Source of the DNA: Candidatus Zhuqueibacterota bacterium
GTDB lineage: Bacteria; Zhuqueibacterota; Zhuqueibacteria; Zhuqueibacterales; Zhuqueibacteraceae
NCBI GenBank assembly: GCA_022616415.1
Contig: JAKEEU010000098.1
Coordinates: 1-35,262 of the forward strand
Reading direction: 5' to 3'
Length of the DNA stretch: 35,262 nt
This document shows positions 7,468 to 15,829 of the stretch, piece after piece. The translations under genes were made by a program, and so were the position numbers. The notes under the pieces were generated by a model. It searched no databases. It worked only from the letters and a program-made list of their open reading frames with translations, and was not told the DNA's origin. How positions within the stretch are numbered: the first letter of the stretch is position 1; each line of letters starts with the position of its first letter.

Positions 7468-8673
7468 CAAAGTTTGGAAATTTACGCGGCAGGGCGAAAT
7501 GTTCCGGCAAATGGTTCTGCCACCCATTTCACAAATACGAGACGGCCTCAGAGAATTTCCAAAACCGAAAACGCCGAGCGCCTACTGATTTGCCCGCTTT
7601 TTGACGCCGCGCCGAGTTGGGTTCGAATCGTACTTAACAACTCAACGTTGCAAATTCAAAGCGCCAACGGTAGCCGGTCATTGCCGTTGACGGACACCGT
7701 AAAAGTATCCGCGAATGGCGATTATCTTTTTGCGGCGATTCCCAATCCCAACGACCCCAAGCAAAAAGCAAAGAGCGAGAGAAAAATGGCGGGCAACTCT
7801 TCGGTTGCCGCCCGCCCTTATGCCGGTGCGTTGCAAATTTATGTTGATGGTGATGAGCTTTGCATAATCAATCTCACGCCGCTTGCAGATTATCTTGCCG
7901 GCGTTCTCGCCGCCGAAATGCCGCAAGCCGAATTCCCAGCCTTGCAAGCGCAGGCTGTGGTCTCGCGAACGTACATCATCAAAAACCGGCAACGCCATTT
8001 GCAGGACGGCTACCAATTTTGCGATCTCACGCATTGCCAGGCATATAAAGGAAAGGCTGGTGTCACGCCCGAAATTCGGCAGGCGGTGACGAGCACAGCG
8101 GATGAAATTTTGACTTTTGATGAGCAGCCGATTGAAGCTTACTATAGCTCGACTTGCGGCGGCATGACCGCCGACGATGCAGGAGTTTGGAGCAACGTAG
8201 AAGATCAACCTTATTTGAAAAGCATTACCGATTCCGCGAAGCATGCGGAATTTTGTTCGTCATCACCGCATTACCGCTGGCGCGCGCGATTCTCTGCTGA
8301 TAGCTTGCACCAAGTTTGGCAGCGACGTTTGGGTGAACAAATCACTTCAATCACAGTTACAAAAGAAGGCGCCGATAGCCGCGTGCGCGAGCTGGCGCTG
8401 ATGGGCAATTCCCTTCATCTCATCAGCGGCGAAGATTTCCGCGCCGTCACCTGCCGCGTCTTTGGCTGGAACACGCTGAAGAGCACTTGGTTTGATATGC
8501 AAATTGAAAAACGTGCCTATCTTTTCACCGGCCGCGGCTTGGGACACGGCCTTGGCCTTTGCCAATACGGCGCCATGGAAATGGCGCGACAAGGATATTC
8601 ATATCGGGAAATTTTGCGGCAGTATTTCCCGGGAGCGGTGATTCAGAAGCACCTTAAAAACAGGGAGGACTGA
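7216..8673 (+). CDS. SpoIID/LytB-domain protein (lytic transglycosylase-like)
   Basis: 485 aa from GTG 7216, chosen because GGAG lies seven bases upstream and a promoter ends at 7190; the frame is open to 7105 but that part lies upstream of the transcript. The SpoIID/LytB domain fills the second half: LADYLAGVLAAEMP (catalytic-type Glu at 234), ALQAQAVVSRTY, AYYSSTCGG and GRGLGHGLGLCQYGAMEMA. Family members cleave peptidoglycan glycan strands; here the protein would be exported. The N-terminus holds two signal-peptide-like copies in a row (see the repeat at 7216-7467). The DUF3800 gene begins on the base after its stop codon, so translation is probably coupled. Confidence 0.88.
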   Translation: MLKRKIFMLHCCFFCLFGAPIFVTVPNQTQTRKIRLFAIFCPLLKRKTFLLFCCCFCLIGAPVFAAAPCRAQTVKIRLFEIFHPQSLEIYAAGRNVPANGSATHFTNTRRPQRISKTENAERLLICPLFDAAPSWVRIVLNNSTLQIQSANGSRSLPLTDTVKVSANGDYLFAAIPNPNDPKQKAKSERKMAGNSSVAARPYAGALQIYVDGDELCIINLTPLADYLAGVLAAEMPQAEFPALQAQAVVSRTYIIKNRQRHLQDGYQFCDLTHCQAYKGKAGVTPEIRQAVTSTADEILTFDEQPIEAYYSSTCGGMTADDAGVWSNVEDQPYLKSITDSAKHAEFCSSSPHYRWRARFSADSLHQVWQRRLGEQITSITVTKEGADSRVRELALMGNSLHLISGEDFRAVTCRVFGWNTLKSTWFDMQIEKRAYLFTGRGLGHGLGLCQYGAMEMARQGYSYREILRQYFPGAVIQKHLKNRED

Positions 8674-9393
8674 ATGCATCTTCTTTATATTGATGACTCT
8701 CACGACGAAAAGATCTATGTGTTCTCAGCATTAGCCTTGCCAGTAAATCAGTGGCGGCAGGCCTATCAACAAGTTCGCGACTGGCGGCAGTCGTTGCAGA
8801 AAACGAAAGGCATCGATGTCCATAAAGAGTTACACGCTTGGAAATTTATTTCAGGCCGCGGACGTCCTTCCGACCGTATCATTACTAAAAAAGAAAGAGC
8901 GGCCATTTTTCGAGAGGGAATTTTGCTCGTTTCGAAATTACCAGGGGCAAGGTTATTCAACGTTATATTTCCCAAAAAAGAAGATGAGCGCGCCTTCGAG
9001 GAACTTTTGCACGGGATCAACCTTGCCCTCCGGGCATGGGGAAGTTATGGGATGTTGATTTGTGACCAAGGCAAGGAAAAAATATATACCATGCTGGCAA
9101 GAAGAATGCCCAGTTATAATCTCATTCCTCTTCGATTCGATGCGCAAGCGAGCATGGGATTGAGTCATCGCAATATCCCGATTGAAAGGATTATTGAGGA
9201 TCCTTTTTTCAAAGACTCAAGACAATCCTATTTCATTCAGTTGGTTGACTTTGTTGCTTACGCGCTGCTCAGGCGGGAACGGCCAATTCCGAGCAAGAGT
9301 AAGTACGATGCTCATCTTTTCTTTGATCAATTGGCAGAAATATTAGTTCGCGAGGCGAACAGCAAGGATCCCGAAAGTATCATACGTCCATAA
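8674..9393 (+). CDS. DUF3800 domain-containing protein
   Basis: 239 aa. The N-terminal LLYIDDSHD, the mid-protein MLICDQGKEK and the C-terminal QLVDFVAYALLRR are the three conserved acidic blocks of DUF3800 proteins, which are thought to have an RNase H-like fold. Function is not established; such genes often occur in accessory regions and near mobile elements or defence genes. The ATG follows the SpoIID-like stop codon directly (TGAATG) with GGGAGG upstream, so it is probably co-translated with that gene. It is followed by the hairpin at 9398-9424. Confidence 0.85.
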   Translation: MHLLYIDDSHDEKIYVFSALALPVNQWRQAYQQVRDWRQSLQKTKGIDVHKELHAWKFISGRGRPSDRIITKKERAAIFREGILLVSKLPGARLFNVIFPKKEDERAFEELLHGINLALRAWGSYGMLICDQGKEKIYTMLARRMPSYNLIPLRFDAQASMGLSHRNIPIERIIEDPFFKDSRQSYFIQLVDFVAYALLRRERPIPSKSKYDAHLFFDQLAEILVREANSKDPESIIRP

Positions 9394-9395
9394 GT

Positions 9396-9467
9396 AAAAA
9401 CGCCCTCTTTGACAGAGGGCGTTTAAGCAGAACCTACATCCGCCACCTAGGACGGGTTCGTCCCTGC
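9396..9467 (-). ncRNA. Candidate small structured RNA (about 72 nt)
   Basis: On the minus strand a consensus promoter (9502-9474) is followed by about 70 nt with no reading frame of note and then a terminator hairpin with a T run at 9400-9396. The predicted RNA can form GCAG/CUGC, a hairpin GGACG-AACC-CGUCC, and a loop-to-tail pairing AACC/GGUU, that is, a compact pseudoknot ahead of the terminator. I do not recognise it as a known RNA family. It ends three bases short of the DUF3800 stop codon on the opposite strand, and could therefore touch the 3' end of that mRNA. Its start diverges from the TIR gene. Promoter and terminator are read directly; existence of the RNA is inference. Confidence 0.6.
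9398..9424. terminator. Intrinsic terminator, usable in both directions
   Basis: A perfect 11-bp stem AAACGCCCTCT/AGAGGGCGTTT with loop TTGAC. In the minus direction it is followed by a run of five T (three of them in the stem), ending the candidate small RNA. In the plus direction it could also end the DUF3800 transcript. Confidence 0.75.
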
Positions 9468-9473
9468 AGTTTA

Positions 9474-9502
9474 AATATACGCAAATGACATAATTTTGTC
9501 AA
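9474..9502 (-). promoter_or_regulatory. Promoter of the candidate small RNA
   Basis: On the minus strand TTGACA (9502-9497), 17 bp, TATATT (9479-9474). The -35 box overlaps one arm of a small dyad TGACA (9486-9490) / TGTCA (9497-9501), which could be an operator between the small RNA and the divergent TIR gene. Confidence 0.7.
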
Positions 9503-9535
9503 GAATTTTTCAGAAGAATTTAGTACACTAAGCAG

Positions 9536-9985
9536 ATGTCCATCGAATCCCCAAAAATCTTCATCAGCCATTCCTGGGACAACAAACCCCTGGTGCGGCG
9601 CTTGGAAGCAGAGCTAAAAGCTGCCGGCGCCGAGGTGTGGGTGGATCATGCCGGCGTGCGCGGCGGCGATAATCTCCCCAAGGAAATCAGCGCGGCCCTG
9701 GCGTGGTGCAATACCGTGGTTTTGGTTTGCTCCCAATCCGCCGCGCAATCTCATTGGGTGGAATTGGAATGGACCAATGCCATCTCTCTTCGGAAGCCCG
9801 TCATCCCCTCCCGCTTGGACAAAACCGCGCTGTTGGCCAATCTGCTTTACCTCGATTTCACCGAGATTGAAAAGGGTGTCACGCAATTGCGCGAGGCCGT
9901 GCAGCTTGCGCAAAAGCCATTTATGGAATTGATGCGCGAGCTTATCTTTCAAAAGCTGAGTCATTTTGCGTTTTTCGCAGACTGA
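9536..9985 (+). CDS. Stand-alone TIR-domain protein
   Basis: 149 aa, essentially just a TIR domain. IFISHSWDNK (8-17) is the first strand and BB-loop lead-in. VWVDHAGVRGGDNL (34-47) follows. SHWVELEWTNA (72-82) places Glu78 four residues after Trp74, the position of the NAD-cleaving Glu in catalytic TIRs such as SARM1. Bacterial TIR proteins typically cleave NAD+ or make signal nucleotides in anti-phage defence, usually with a partner domain that senses infection. No such domain is fused here and the C-terminus (after about 125) is short, so it may be truncated or act with another protein. The start has a weak ribosome site. The next gene follows after 46 bases. Confidence 0.85.
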   Translation: MSIESPKIFISHSWDNKPLVRRLEAELKAAGAEVWVDHAGVRGGDNLPKEISAALAWCNTVVLVCSQSAAQSHWVELEWTNAISLRKPVIPSRLDKTALLANLLYLDFTEIEKGVTQLREAVQLAQKPFMELMRELIFQKLSHFAFFAD

Positions 9986-10031
9986 ATGGAACACTGACAA
10001 AACCATCAAACAAAAGACGGGAGAGATGAAA

Positions 10032-11780
10032 ATGAAGAACAAGCTTATCGCGGAAAATTTGATCGTTGCGGGCGCGCTCCTGATCGTCATTTTTGCCGGA
10101 TGCGCCAAGGAAAAGTCGCCGGCGGATCTGGTGCTGAAGAACGGCAAGATCGTAACAGTTGACCAGGCGATGCCCGAGGCCGAAGCTCTGGCGGTTGTAG
10201 GCAACAAGATCGCTGCCGTCGGCAAAAACACCGAGATCGAAGCTTACGTCGGCGCTTCGACCAAAGTGATCGATTTGGCCGGGAAGCTCGCCATCCCCGG
10301 TTTCATCGAAGGCCATGGCCATTTCACCAGTCTCGGTCGCGCCAGGAAGGTGCTCGATCTCACCAAGGCAAAGAATTGGGATGAGATCGTGAGCATGGTG
10401 GCGGAAGCCGCCAAGCAGGCAAAACCGGACGCCTGGATTTTTGGACGGGGATGGCATCAGGAAAAATGGGACAAAACGCCGCAAAACAGCGTGGATGGCG
10501 TGCCGGCTCACAACGAGTTGAGCCAGGTTTCGCCGAACCATCCGGTCTATCTCACTCACGCCAGCGGCCATGCCTCATTTGCCAATGCCAAAGCCTTGCA
10601 AAGCGCGGGTATAAATGAGAGCACACCCGATCCTTCCGGCGGCACCATCGTGCGCGACAAGCTTGGCCGGCCAACCGGGTTGCTGCGGGAGAATGCGCAG
10701 GACCTCGTCGAGGCCGCCATAGCCGCTTATCAAGCGCAGCGCTCGCCGCAAGAAAATGAGGATGAACAAATCGAGTACGTCCAACTCGCCGGCCAGGAAT
10801 CACTGTCAAAAGGCGTGACCACTTTCCACGACGCCGGTTCGTCATTCAAGACCATCGATTTATTCAAGAAGCTTGCTGACGAAGGGAAACTTCCGGTTCG
10901 GCTCTACGTCATGGTTCGCCACGAATCCAACGACGCGATGGATGAGAAACTGCCGGCGTATCGTTTGATTGATCACGGCAATTCATTTCTCACCGTCCGC
11001 TCGATCAAGCGGCAAATCGACGGCGCGCTCGGCGCTCACGGCGCCTGGCTGCTCGAGCCCTATCAAGACATGTCCAACAGCACCGGCCTCGTTCTCGAGC
11101 CGGTCGCAGACATTACGTGGACTTGTGAAATCGCCGTCAAACACGGCTTCCAGGTCAACACCCACGCGATCGGCGACCGGGCGAATCGGGAGGTGTTGGA
11201 CATTTACCAAAAGATTTTTCAAGCCAATCCCGACAAAAAGGATTTGCGTTGGCGCATCGAGCACGCCCAACATTTGCATCCCGACGACGTCCCGCGCTTC
11301 GCCGACCTTGGCGTCATCGCTTCCATGCAAGGCATTCACGCCACCTCGGACGGCCCGTGGGTTCCGAAACGACTCGGAGAGAAGCGCTCCGCTGAAGGCG
11401 CTTACGTCTGGCGCAAGCTGTGGGACGCGAATGCGCTGGTGGCCAACGGCACCGATGCGCCGGTCGAAGACGTCAGCCCCATCGCCAGTTTTTATGCAAC
11501 CGTCTCCCGCCGATTGGCCGATGGCTCGGCTTTTTATGCCGAACAAAAGCTAACCCGCCAGGAAGCGCTGAAGTCTTACACGCTCAACAATGCTTATGCG
11601 GCTTTTGAGGAAAATATCAAAGGATCGCTCGCGCCGGGAAAGCTGGCGGATATCGTCGTGCTTTCCACAGACATCATGACCGTCCCGGATGAGGAGATTT
11701 TAAGCGCCGAGGTGTTGTATACGATTCTTGATGGGAAGATTGTTTACCAGAGCAGCAAGAGCCAAATTGCGTTGAGGTGA
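10032..11780 (+). CDS. Amidohydrolase family 3 lipoprotein
   Basis: 582 aa. Two ATGs (10026, 10032) follow GGGAGAG; the second has better spacing. The lipoprotein signal ends in the lipobox FAGC (Cys24), so it is probably anchored on the periplasmic or outer face. The amidohydrolase 3 (YtcJ-like) fold is complete: GHGHF (His95, His97) in the first strand, THASGHASFAN, IKRQIDGALGAHGAWL, NTHAIGDRANREVLD, RIEHAQHLHPDD and NGTDAPVEDVSP supply the usual metal and substrate residues. Members hydrolyse amides or cyclic ureas; the substrate is unknown. It is paralogous to the gene at 15830. Confidence 0.9.
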   Translation: MKNKLIAENLIVAGALLIVIFAGCAKEKSPADLVLKNGKIVTVDQAMPEAEALAVVGNKIAAVGKNTEIEAYVGASTKVIDLAGKLAIPGFIEGHGHFTSLGRARKVLDLTKAKNWDEIVSMVAEAAKQAKPDAWIFGRGWHQEKWDKTPQNSVDGVPAHNELSQVSPNHPVYLTHASGHASFANAKALQSAGINESTPDPSGGTIVRDKLGRPTGLLRENAQDLVEAAIAAYQAQRSPQENEDEQIEYVQLAGQESLSKGVTTFHDAGSSFKTIDLFKKLADEGKLPVRLYVMVRHESNDAMDEKLPAYRLIDHGNSFLTVRSIKRQIDGALGAHGAWLLEPYQDMSNSTGLVLEPVADITWTCEIAVKHGFQVNTHAIGDRANREVLDIYQKIFQANPDKKDLRWRIEHAQHLHPDDVPRFADLGVIASMQGIHATSDGPWVPKRLGEKRSAEGAYVWRKLWDANALVANGTDAPVEDVSPIASFYATVSRRLADGSAFYAEQKLTRQEALKSYTLNNAYAAFEENIKGSLAPGKLADIVVLSTDIMTVPDEEILSAEVLYTILDGKIVYQSSKSQIALR

Positions 11781-11857
11781 ATGCTGATTCACGCTGGGTC
11801 AAGTTTAATCATAAACCCTGTTTCTTTAAAATTGATTCTTTGCAAAAAGCAGAGGCT

Positions 11858-11966
11858 TTTCCAACGGATTGAAAAACCCAACTGATAAAGCTTTTTTCCG
11901 TCGGGTTCTTGTATCCATTGGAAATTTTTTAAACCCTGCGGGCGTAGCCTGTTTGGCCGCGCCCGC
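11858..11966. repeat. Palindromic repeat, CCAACGGATT type, copy 1
   Basis: Arms 11858-11882 (TTTCCAACGGATTGAAAAAC onward) and 11900-11924 (ending CCATTGGAAA) are reverse complements with several mismatches. A second hairpin GCGGGCG/CGCCCGC (11938-11966) follows. Related copies lie at 13430-13500 and 17668-17740. Confidence 0.75.
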
Positions 11967-12045
11967 CGGTTTGTGGCTTGTCCACGTTGGAGATTTGAGT
12001 TGAATATGTGACATGCGGCTTTCCATTCCGTGAATGTAGCAATCA

Positions 12046-12285
12046 TTAATAGAAATCCTCGATCTCCTCAAACTCGTCGCCGTGCCGCAATTCACCCTTC
12101 AACCTCTCGACCACGTTGAAGACAATAGGACAAACGGAGCAATTCTGCATCACACCAAGCATTCTGGTGACGAAATCTTCTTTGCGCAAATGCGGATAGG
12201 AGGCGCATGTTTTAGCCCGGTGCTCATAATTCGAGCATTTGTTGTCGACCAGGAAGGGGCATGGCTTGGCATTGAAGGTGAATCC
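12046..12285 (-). pseudogene. Fragment of a YkgJ-type cysteine-cluster protein
   Basis: Read on the minus strand from 12285, an open frame of 79 codons ends with TAA at 12048-12046. It contains NAKPCPFLVDNKCSNYE, then KTCASYPHL and NCSVCP, which match the second half of YkgJ/CxxCxxCC (zinc- or iron-chelating) proteins: CPFL..CSxYExR..xC.xYP. The N-terminal CxxCxxCC part is missing; an in-frame stop lies at 12288-12286 and no start codon is upstream. A different frame upstream on the same strand (through about 12338) may be its shifted continuation. So this is a truncated, non-functional remnant between a palindromic repeat and the decayed amidase gene. Confidence 0.6.
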
Positions 12286-12404
12286 TTATTTTTGCTCACT
12301 CCTTCTTCATCCTTGACTTTGCGCCAGGATTTTTGCATATTTTTGCACTGAAAAAACTAGCTCTGGCCTGCGCTACGATCAATCATCCAAATCCGGCAAT
12401 TCTT

Positions 12405-13427
12405 ATGATCATGGCATTTTTTACGATTCTTCTCCTCACCGCTTGGAGCAGCGACGATAAAAAGGCGCCGGCGGCGCAACCCTTTGCGGTTGAAGAAGCC
12501 ACCATCGCCGAGATTCACGCCGTACTGCGGTCGGGAAAAATCACCTGCCGCCAGCTTGTCGAGATTTATCTCGAGCGCATCGCGGCTTACGACCAGTCCA
12601 CGAAGCTGAACGCCATCGTCGTGATCAACCCGAAGGCTTTGGAAACGGCGGAGGCGTTCGACAAAGAATTTGCGGCGACCGGAAAGCTGCGTCCTTTGCA
12701 TGGCGTCCCTTTCATCGTCAAGGATAATTACGAGACCAAAGACTTGCAAACCGCCGCCGGCTCCATCGCGCTCAAAGGTTTTATCCCGGCGCGCACCGTT
12801 GAAGACGCCGCCAAAATTTTGCAAGTGATTGCCGGCTACGACCCTGCTGATCCACTCACCCAAGCGTGTGTTGGCAAAGTGCACGCAGACTATACGCGCT
12901 TTCTCGATAAAAACGGCCTCAAAGGCGCGCGCCTCGGCGTGCTGCGCGCGCTCATCAACACGCCCACCGCCGATTCCGCCGTCACCGCGTTGATGGAGAA
13001 GGCGATTGCGGACATGCGAACTTTGGGCGCGACGATCATCGACCCTTTCGCCATTCCCGATTTTGACTCACTGCGGAAAGATTTGTGGTGCAACACCTTC
13101 CAGTATGACGTCAACAATTATTTTGCTTCGCTGGGAGAAAGAGCGCCGGCCAAAAATCTGGCGCAAGTGGTTGCGTCCGGCATGTACTCCGCTTACATCG
13201 AAGAACGGCTGCGCGAGTCGTTGGCGGTCGCGGTTTCGCCCGAGCAGCAAAATCCGCCCTGCTCGGCTTTGAACGCTGATCCGCGCCGCGTTGCATTACG
13301 CCAGGCCGTGCTGCGGGCGATGGATGAACACAACGTGGATGCCATCGTCTATCCCTACATGTTACTCGAAAGCGAAACTACGCCGCAAACCTTACAGGCG
13401 CAGTCGACGAGATCGCAAGGAAAATAA
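12405..13427 (+). pseudogene. Decayed amidase-signature enzyme lacking its nucleophile region
   Basis: 340 aa from ATG 12405 (the frame is open to a TTG at 12333), versus roughly 500 for intact relatives. [15 protein letters not shown] and [11 protein letters not shown] (12691-12732, with the catalytic-type Lys) are amidase-signature sequence. But [10 protein letters not shown] then jumps directly to [19 protein letters not shown]. The roughly 100-residue stretch that should lie between, with the Gly/Ser-rich GGSSGG motif carrying the cis-Ser and nucleophile Ser, is gone while the frame is kept (junction near 12786). The C-terminus also ends early, a few bases before a palindromic repeat, losing the last domain part. 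The lipobox-like LLLTAWSS has Trp where Cys is expected. It cannot be an active amidase; expression of a remnant protein is possible. Confidence 0.75.
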
Positions 13428-13429
13428 TC

Positions 13430-13500
13430 TCCAACGGATAGAAAGACCCAACGGATTAGATCAGTTGGGCTGCGCCCGTTGGGTTCTTCAATCCGTTGGA
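13430..13500. repeat. Palindromic repeat, CCAACGGATT type, copy 2
   Basis: The arm at 13430-13454 (TCCAACGGATAGAAAGACCC onward) pairs with 13476-13500 (ending TTCAATCCGTTGGA) with about three mismatches in 25. It begins two bases after the stop codon of the truncated amidase and ends 39 bases before the S9 peptidase start. Confidence 0.85.
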
Positions 13501-13539
13501 AAAACTTGCAATGATTTTGCCATCAGAGAGGAGCGAATC

Positions 13540-15684
13540 ATGAATGACAAGTTTTGCCGGCTGGTTCTCCGATGGACCGCTTCGCCGCTTTTGCTGCTGG
13601 CGTTGATTCTCTTGCCGATTACGGCGCCGGCGCAAAACGCCGCAAACCACGAAAGCTTCAGCCTCGAGCAGATTCTCAGCGCGCCCTTTCCCACCGGTCT
13701 CGTCGCAGCCCCGCAAGGCGCAAAGGTCGCCTGGGTGCAGAATGCCCAAGGCGTCCGCAACTTATGGATCGCCGAAGGGCCAGATTATCGCGGGCGCCAA
13801 ATCACCCGCTATCAGGAAGACGACGGGCAGGAGCTTGGCAATCTTCAATTCACCCTGGACGAGCAAAGCATTATTTACGTTCGGGGCGGCAACGCGAACC
13901 GCCAGGGTGAAATTCCCAATCCCTTGAGCCAGCCGGACGGCGCCAATCAGGCGATTTGGATCGTACCCATTGCCGGCGACACTTCCCGGCTGCTCGCAGA
14001 AGGCGACTCACCGGCGGTGTCGCCGCAGGGCGATCTTATCGCTTTCATTCGCAAGGAGCAAGTCTGGTCGATTGCATTGGACCCGGAAGCGAAGCCCGAA
14101 CAATTGTTTAAAATTCGCGGCCGGGCCGGATCGCTGCGATGGTCGCCGGACGGCGCGAGGCTCGCCTTCGTGAGCAACCGTGGCGATCACAGCTTTATCG
14201 GCGTTTACACGCCAGGTGAAAAAAAACTGTGTTACCTCGATCCCAGCGTTGACCGGGACAGCAATCCTGTTTGGTCGCCGGATGGGCGTCAAATTGCCTT
14301 CCTGCGTATCCCCAACCAGCGCCAACGCTTGCCCTTTCTGCCGATGCGCTCCGCACTTCCCTGGTCCATCCGCGTTGCCGACGTCAACACCGGCAAGGGT
14401 CGAGCCATCTGGTCGGCGGAACCTGGCCCGGGCAGCGCTTTCCGTTCGATTTCGGCCGATGACCAAATTTTTTGGGGCGCTGGAGATCGCCTCGTGTTCC
14501 CTTGGGAGAAAGACGGCTGGACGCATCTGTACGCCGTGGATTTCAATGGCGGCAAACCGGAACTTTTAACTCCGGGAGCGTTTGAAGTTCAATTCGTCTC
14601 CATCACACCCGATCGGCGAGAGATCATTTACTCTTCCAACCAGGACGACATCGATCGCCAGCACCTGTGGCGCGTGACCATTGCCGGCGGAAAAGCCAAA
14701 CCAGTGACAACCGGCGAGGGCATCGAATGGTCGCCGGTGATGACGGCGAGCGACAAAGCCATCGCGCTGCTGGCCTCGGGAGCGCAACAACCGGCTCATG
14801 CGGCAATCATAACCGGCACGAAAGCGCCGCGGCCTTTGGCGCCGGAATCCATGCCAGCAGATTTTCCGAGCCGGCATTTGGTCAAGCCGCAACAAGTGAT
14901 TTTCTCCGCAGCCGACGGCATGCGCATTCACGGCCAGCTTTTTCTGCCGCCCGGCCTCAAGCCGGGTGAACGCCGGCCCGGCGTGCTTTTCTTTCACGGC
15001 GGCTCGCGACGGCAGATGCTGCTGGGTTTTCATCATCGCGGCTATTACCACAATGCCTACGCGCTGAACCAATACCTGGCGAGCCGGGGCTACGTCGTGC
15101 TTTCCGTCAACTATCGCAGCGGCATCGGCTACGGCATGGAGTTTCGGGAGGCGCTCAACTATGGCGCGCGCGGGGCCAGCGAGTTCAACGATGTTTTAGG
15201 CGCGGGACTTTATTTGCGCAGCCGTCCGGAGGTTGATCCGGCGCGTATCGGCCTTTGGGGCGGATCGTATGGCGGCTATCTCACGGCGCTCGGTCTCGCC
15301 AGAGCCTCCGATCTCTTTGCCGCCGGGGTTGATCTGCACGGCGTTCACGATTGGAACGTGGTGATACGAAACTTCGTGCCCGCGTATGACGCCGCCGCCC
15401 GGGCGGAAGTGGCGCGCCTCGCTTTCGAATCATCGCCAATGGCTGCGATCGCGGACTGGCGCTCTCCGGTTTTGCTGATTCACGGCGACGACGACCGCAA
15501 CGTGCCGTTCAGCGAATCCGTGGATCTGGCCGAATCGCTGCGACAACAGGGCGTCGAAGTCGAGCAGCTCGTTTTTCCGGACGAGGTGCACGGATTTCTG
15601 CTGCACGCCAACTGGCTTGCCGCCTACCACGCCGCCGCAGATTTTTTTGACCGCAAGCTCAAAAAGCAGCCGGCGGAAAAGTAA
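13540..15684 (+). CDS. S9 family (prolyl oligopeptidase-type) peptidase
   Basis: 714 aa from ATG 13540, with GAGAGGAG just upstream; the open frame further up runs through a repeat and is not coding. A signal peptide (hydrophobic core LLLLALILLPITA, cleavage near APA-QN) sends it to the periplasm. Residues about 45-440 form a beta-propeller with TolB-like WSPDG repeats. The C-terminal alpha/beta hydrolase holds the triad: Ser576 in GGSYGGY, Asp652 in HGDDDRNV, His684 in DEVHGF. Such enzymes cut short peptides, often after Pro or as dipeptidyl peptidases. It belongs with the neighbouring gamma-glutamyltransferase-like and amidohydrolase lipoproteins in a peptide/amide breakdown group. Confidence 0.93.
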   Translation: MNDKFCRLVLRWTASPLLLLALILLPITAPAQNAANHESFSLEQILSAPFPTGLVAAPQGAKVAWVQNAQGVRNLWIAEGPDYRGRQITRYQEDDGQELGNLQFTLDEQSIIYVRGGNANRQGEIPNPLSQPDGANQAIWIVPIAGDTSRLLAEGDSPAVSPQGDLIAFIRKEQVWSIALDPEAKPEQLFKIRGRAGSLRWSPDGARLAFVSNRGDHSFIGVYTPGEKKLCYLDPSVDRDSNPVWSPDGRQIAFLRIPNQRQRLPFLPMRSALPWSIRVADVNTGKGRAIWSAEPGPGSAFRSISADDQIFWGAGDRLVFPWEKDGWTHLYAVDFNGGKPELLTPGAFEVQFVSITPDRREIIYSSNQDDIDRQHLWRVTIAGGKAKPVTTGEGIEWSPVMTASDKAIALLASGAQQPAHAAIITGTKAPRPLAPESMPADFPSRHLVKPQQVIFSAADGMRIHGQLFLPPGLKPGERRPGVLFFHGGSRRQMLLGFHHRGYYHNAYALNQYLASRGYVVLSVNYRSGIGYGMEFREALNYGARGASEFNDVLGAGLYLRSRPEVDPARIGLWGGSYGGYLTALGLARASDLFAAGVDLHGVHDWNVVIRNFVPAYDAAARAEVARLAFESSPMAAIADWRSPVLLIHGDDDRNVPFSESVDLAESLRQQGVEVEQLVFPDEVHGFLLHANWLAAYHAAADFFDRKLKKQPAEK

Positions 15685-15695
15685 AAAAACATTCT

Positions 15696-15767
15696 GGCAA
15701 AACAATTGGGGGCAAAACTATTAAAGGCGTTATTTGAGATCGGTTGTTTTGCCTAAATGGTTTTGCC
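15696..15767. repeat. Palindromic repeat, GGCAAAAC type
   Basis: GGCAAAACAATTGGGGGCAA onward (from 15696) is close to the reverse complement of GGTTGTTTTGCC...GGTTTTGCC (15742-15767). Each arm has two GGCAAAAC boxes. It fills the gap between the S9 peptidase and the second amidohydrolase. Confidence 0.75.
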
Positions 15768-15829
15768 TTAAAATATGTTCCTGAAAGATTACAAAACGTA
15801 AATGTTTTACAATAAAAAATAGGTGCAAA

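Noticed and set aside
11789..12095. Two overlapping minus-strand open frames
   Set aside because: They run through the CCAACGGATT repeat and an unrelated gap, with no family likeness.
13291..13539. Longer N-terminus for the S9 peptidase
   Set aside because: It would be translated across a palindromic repeat and the end of the amidase; the ATG at 13540 has a ribosome site and a signal peptide.
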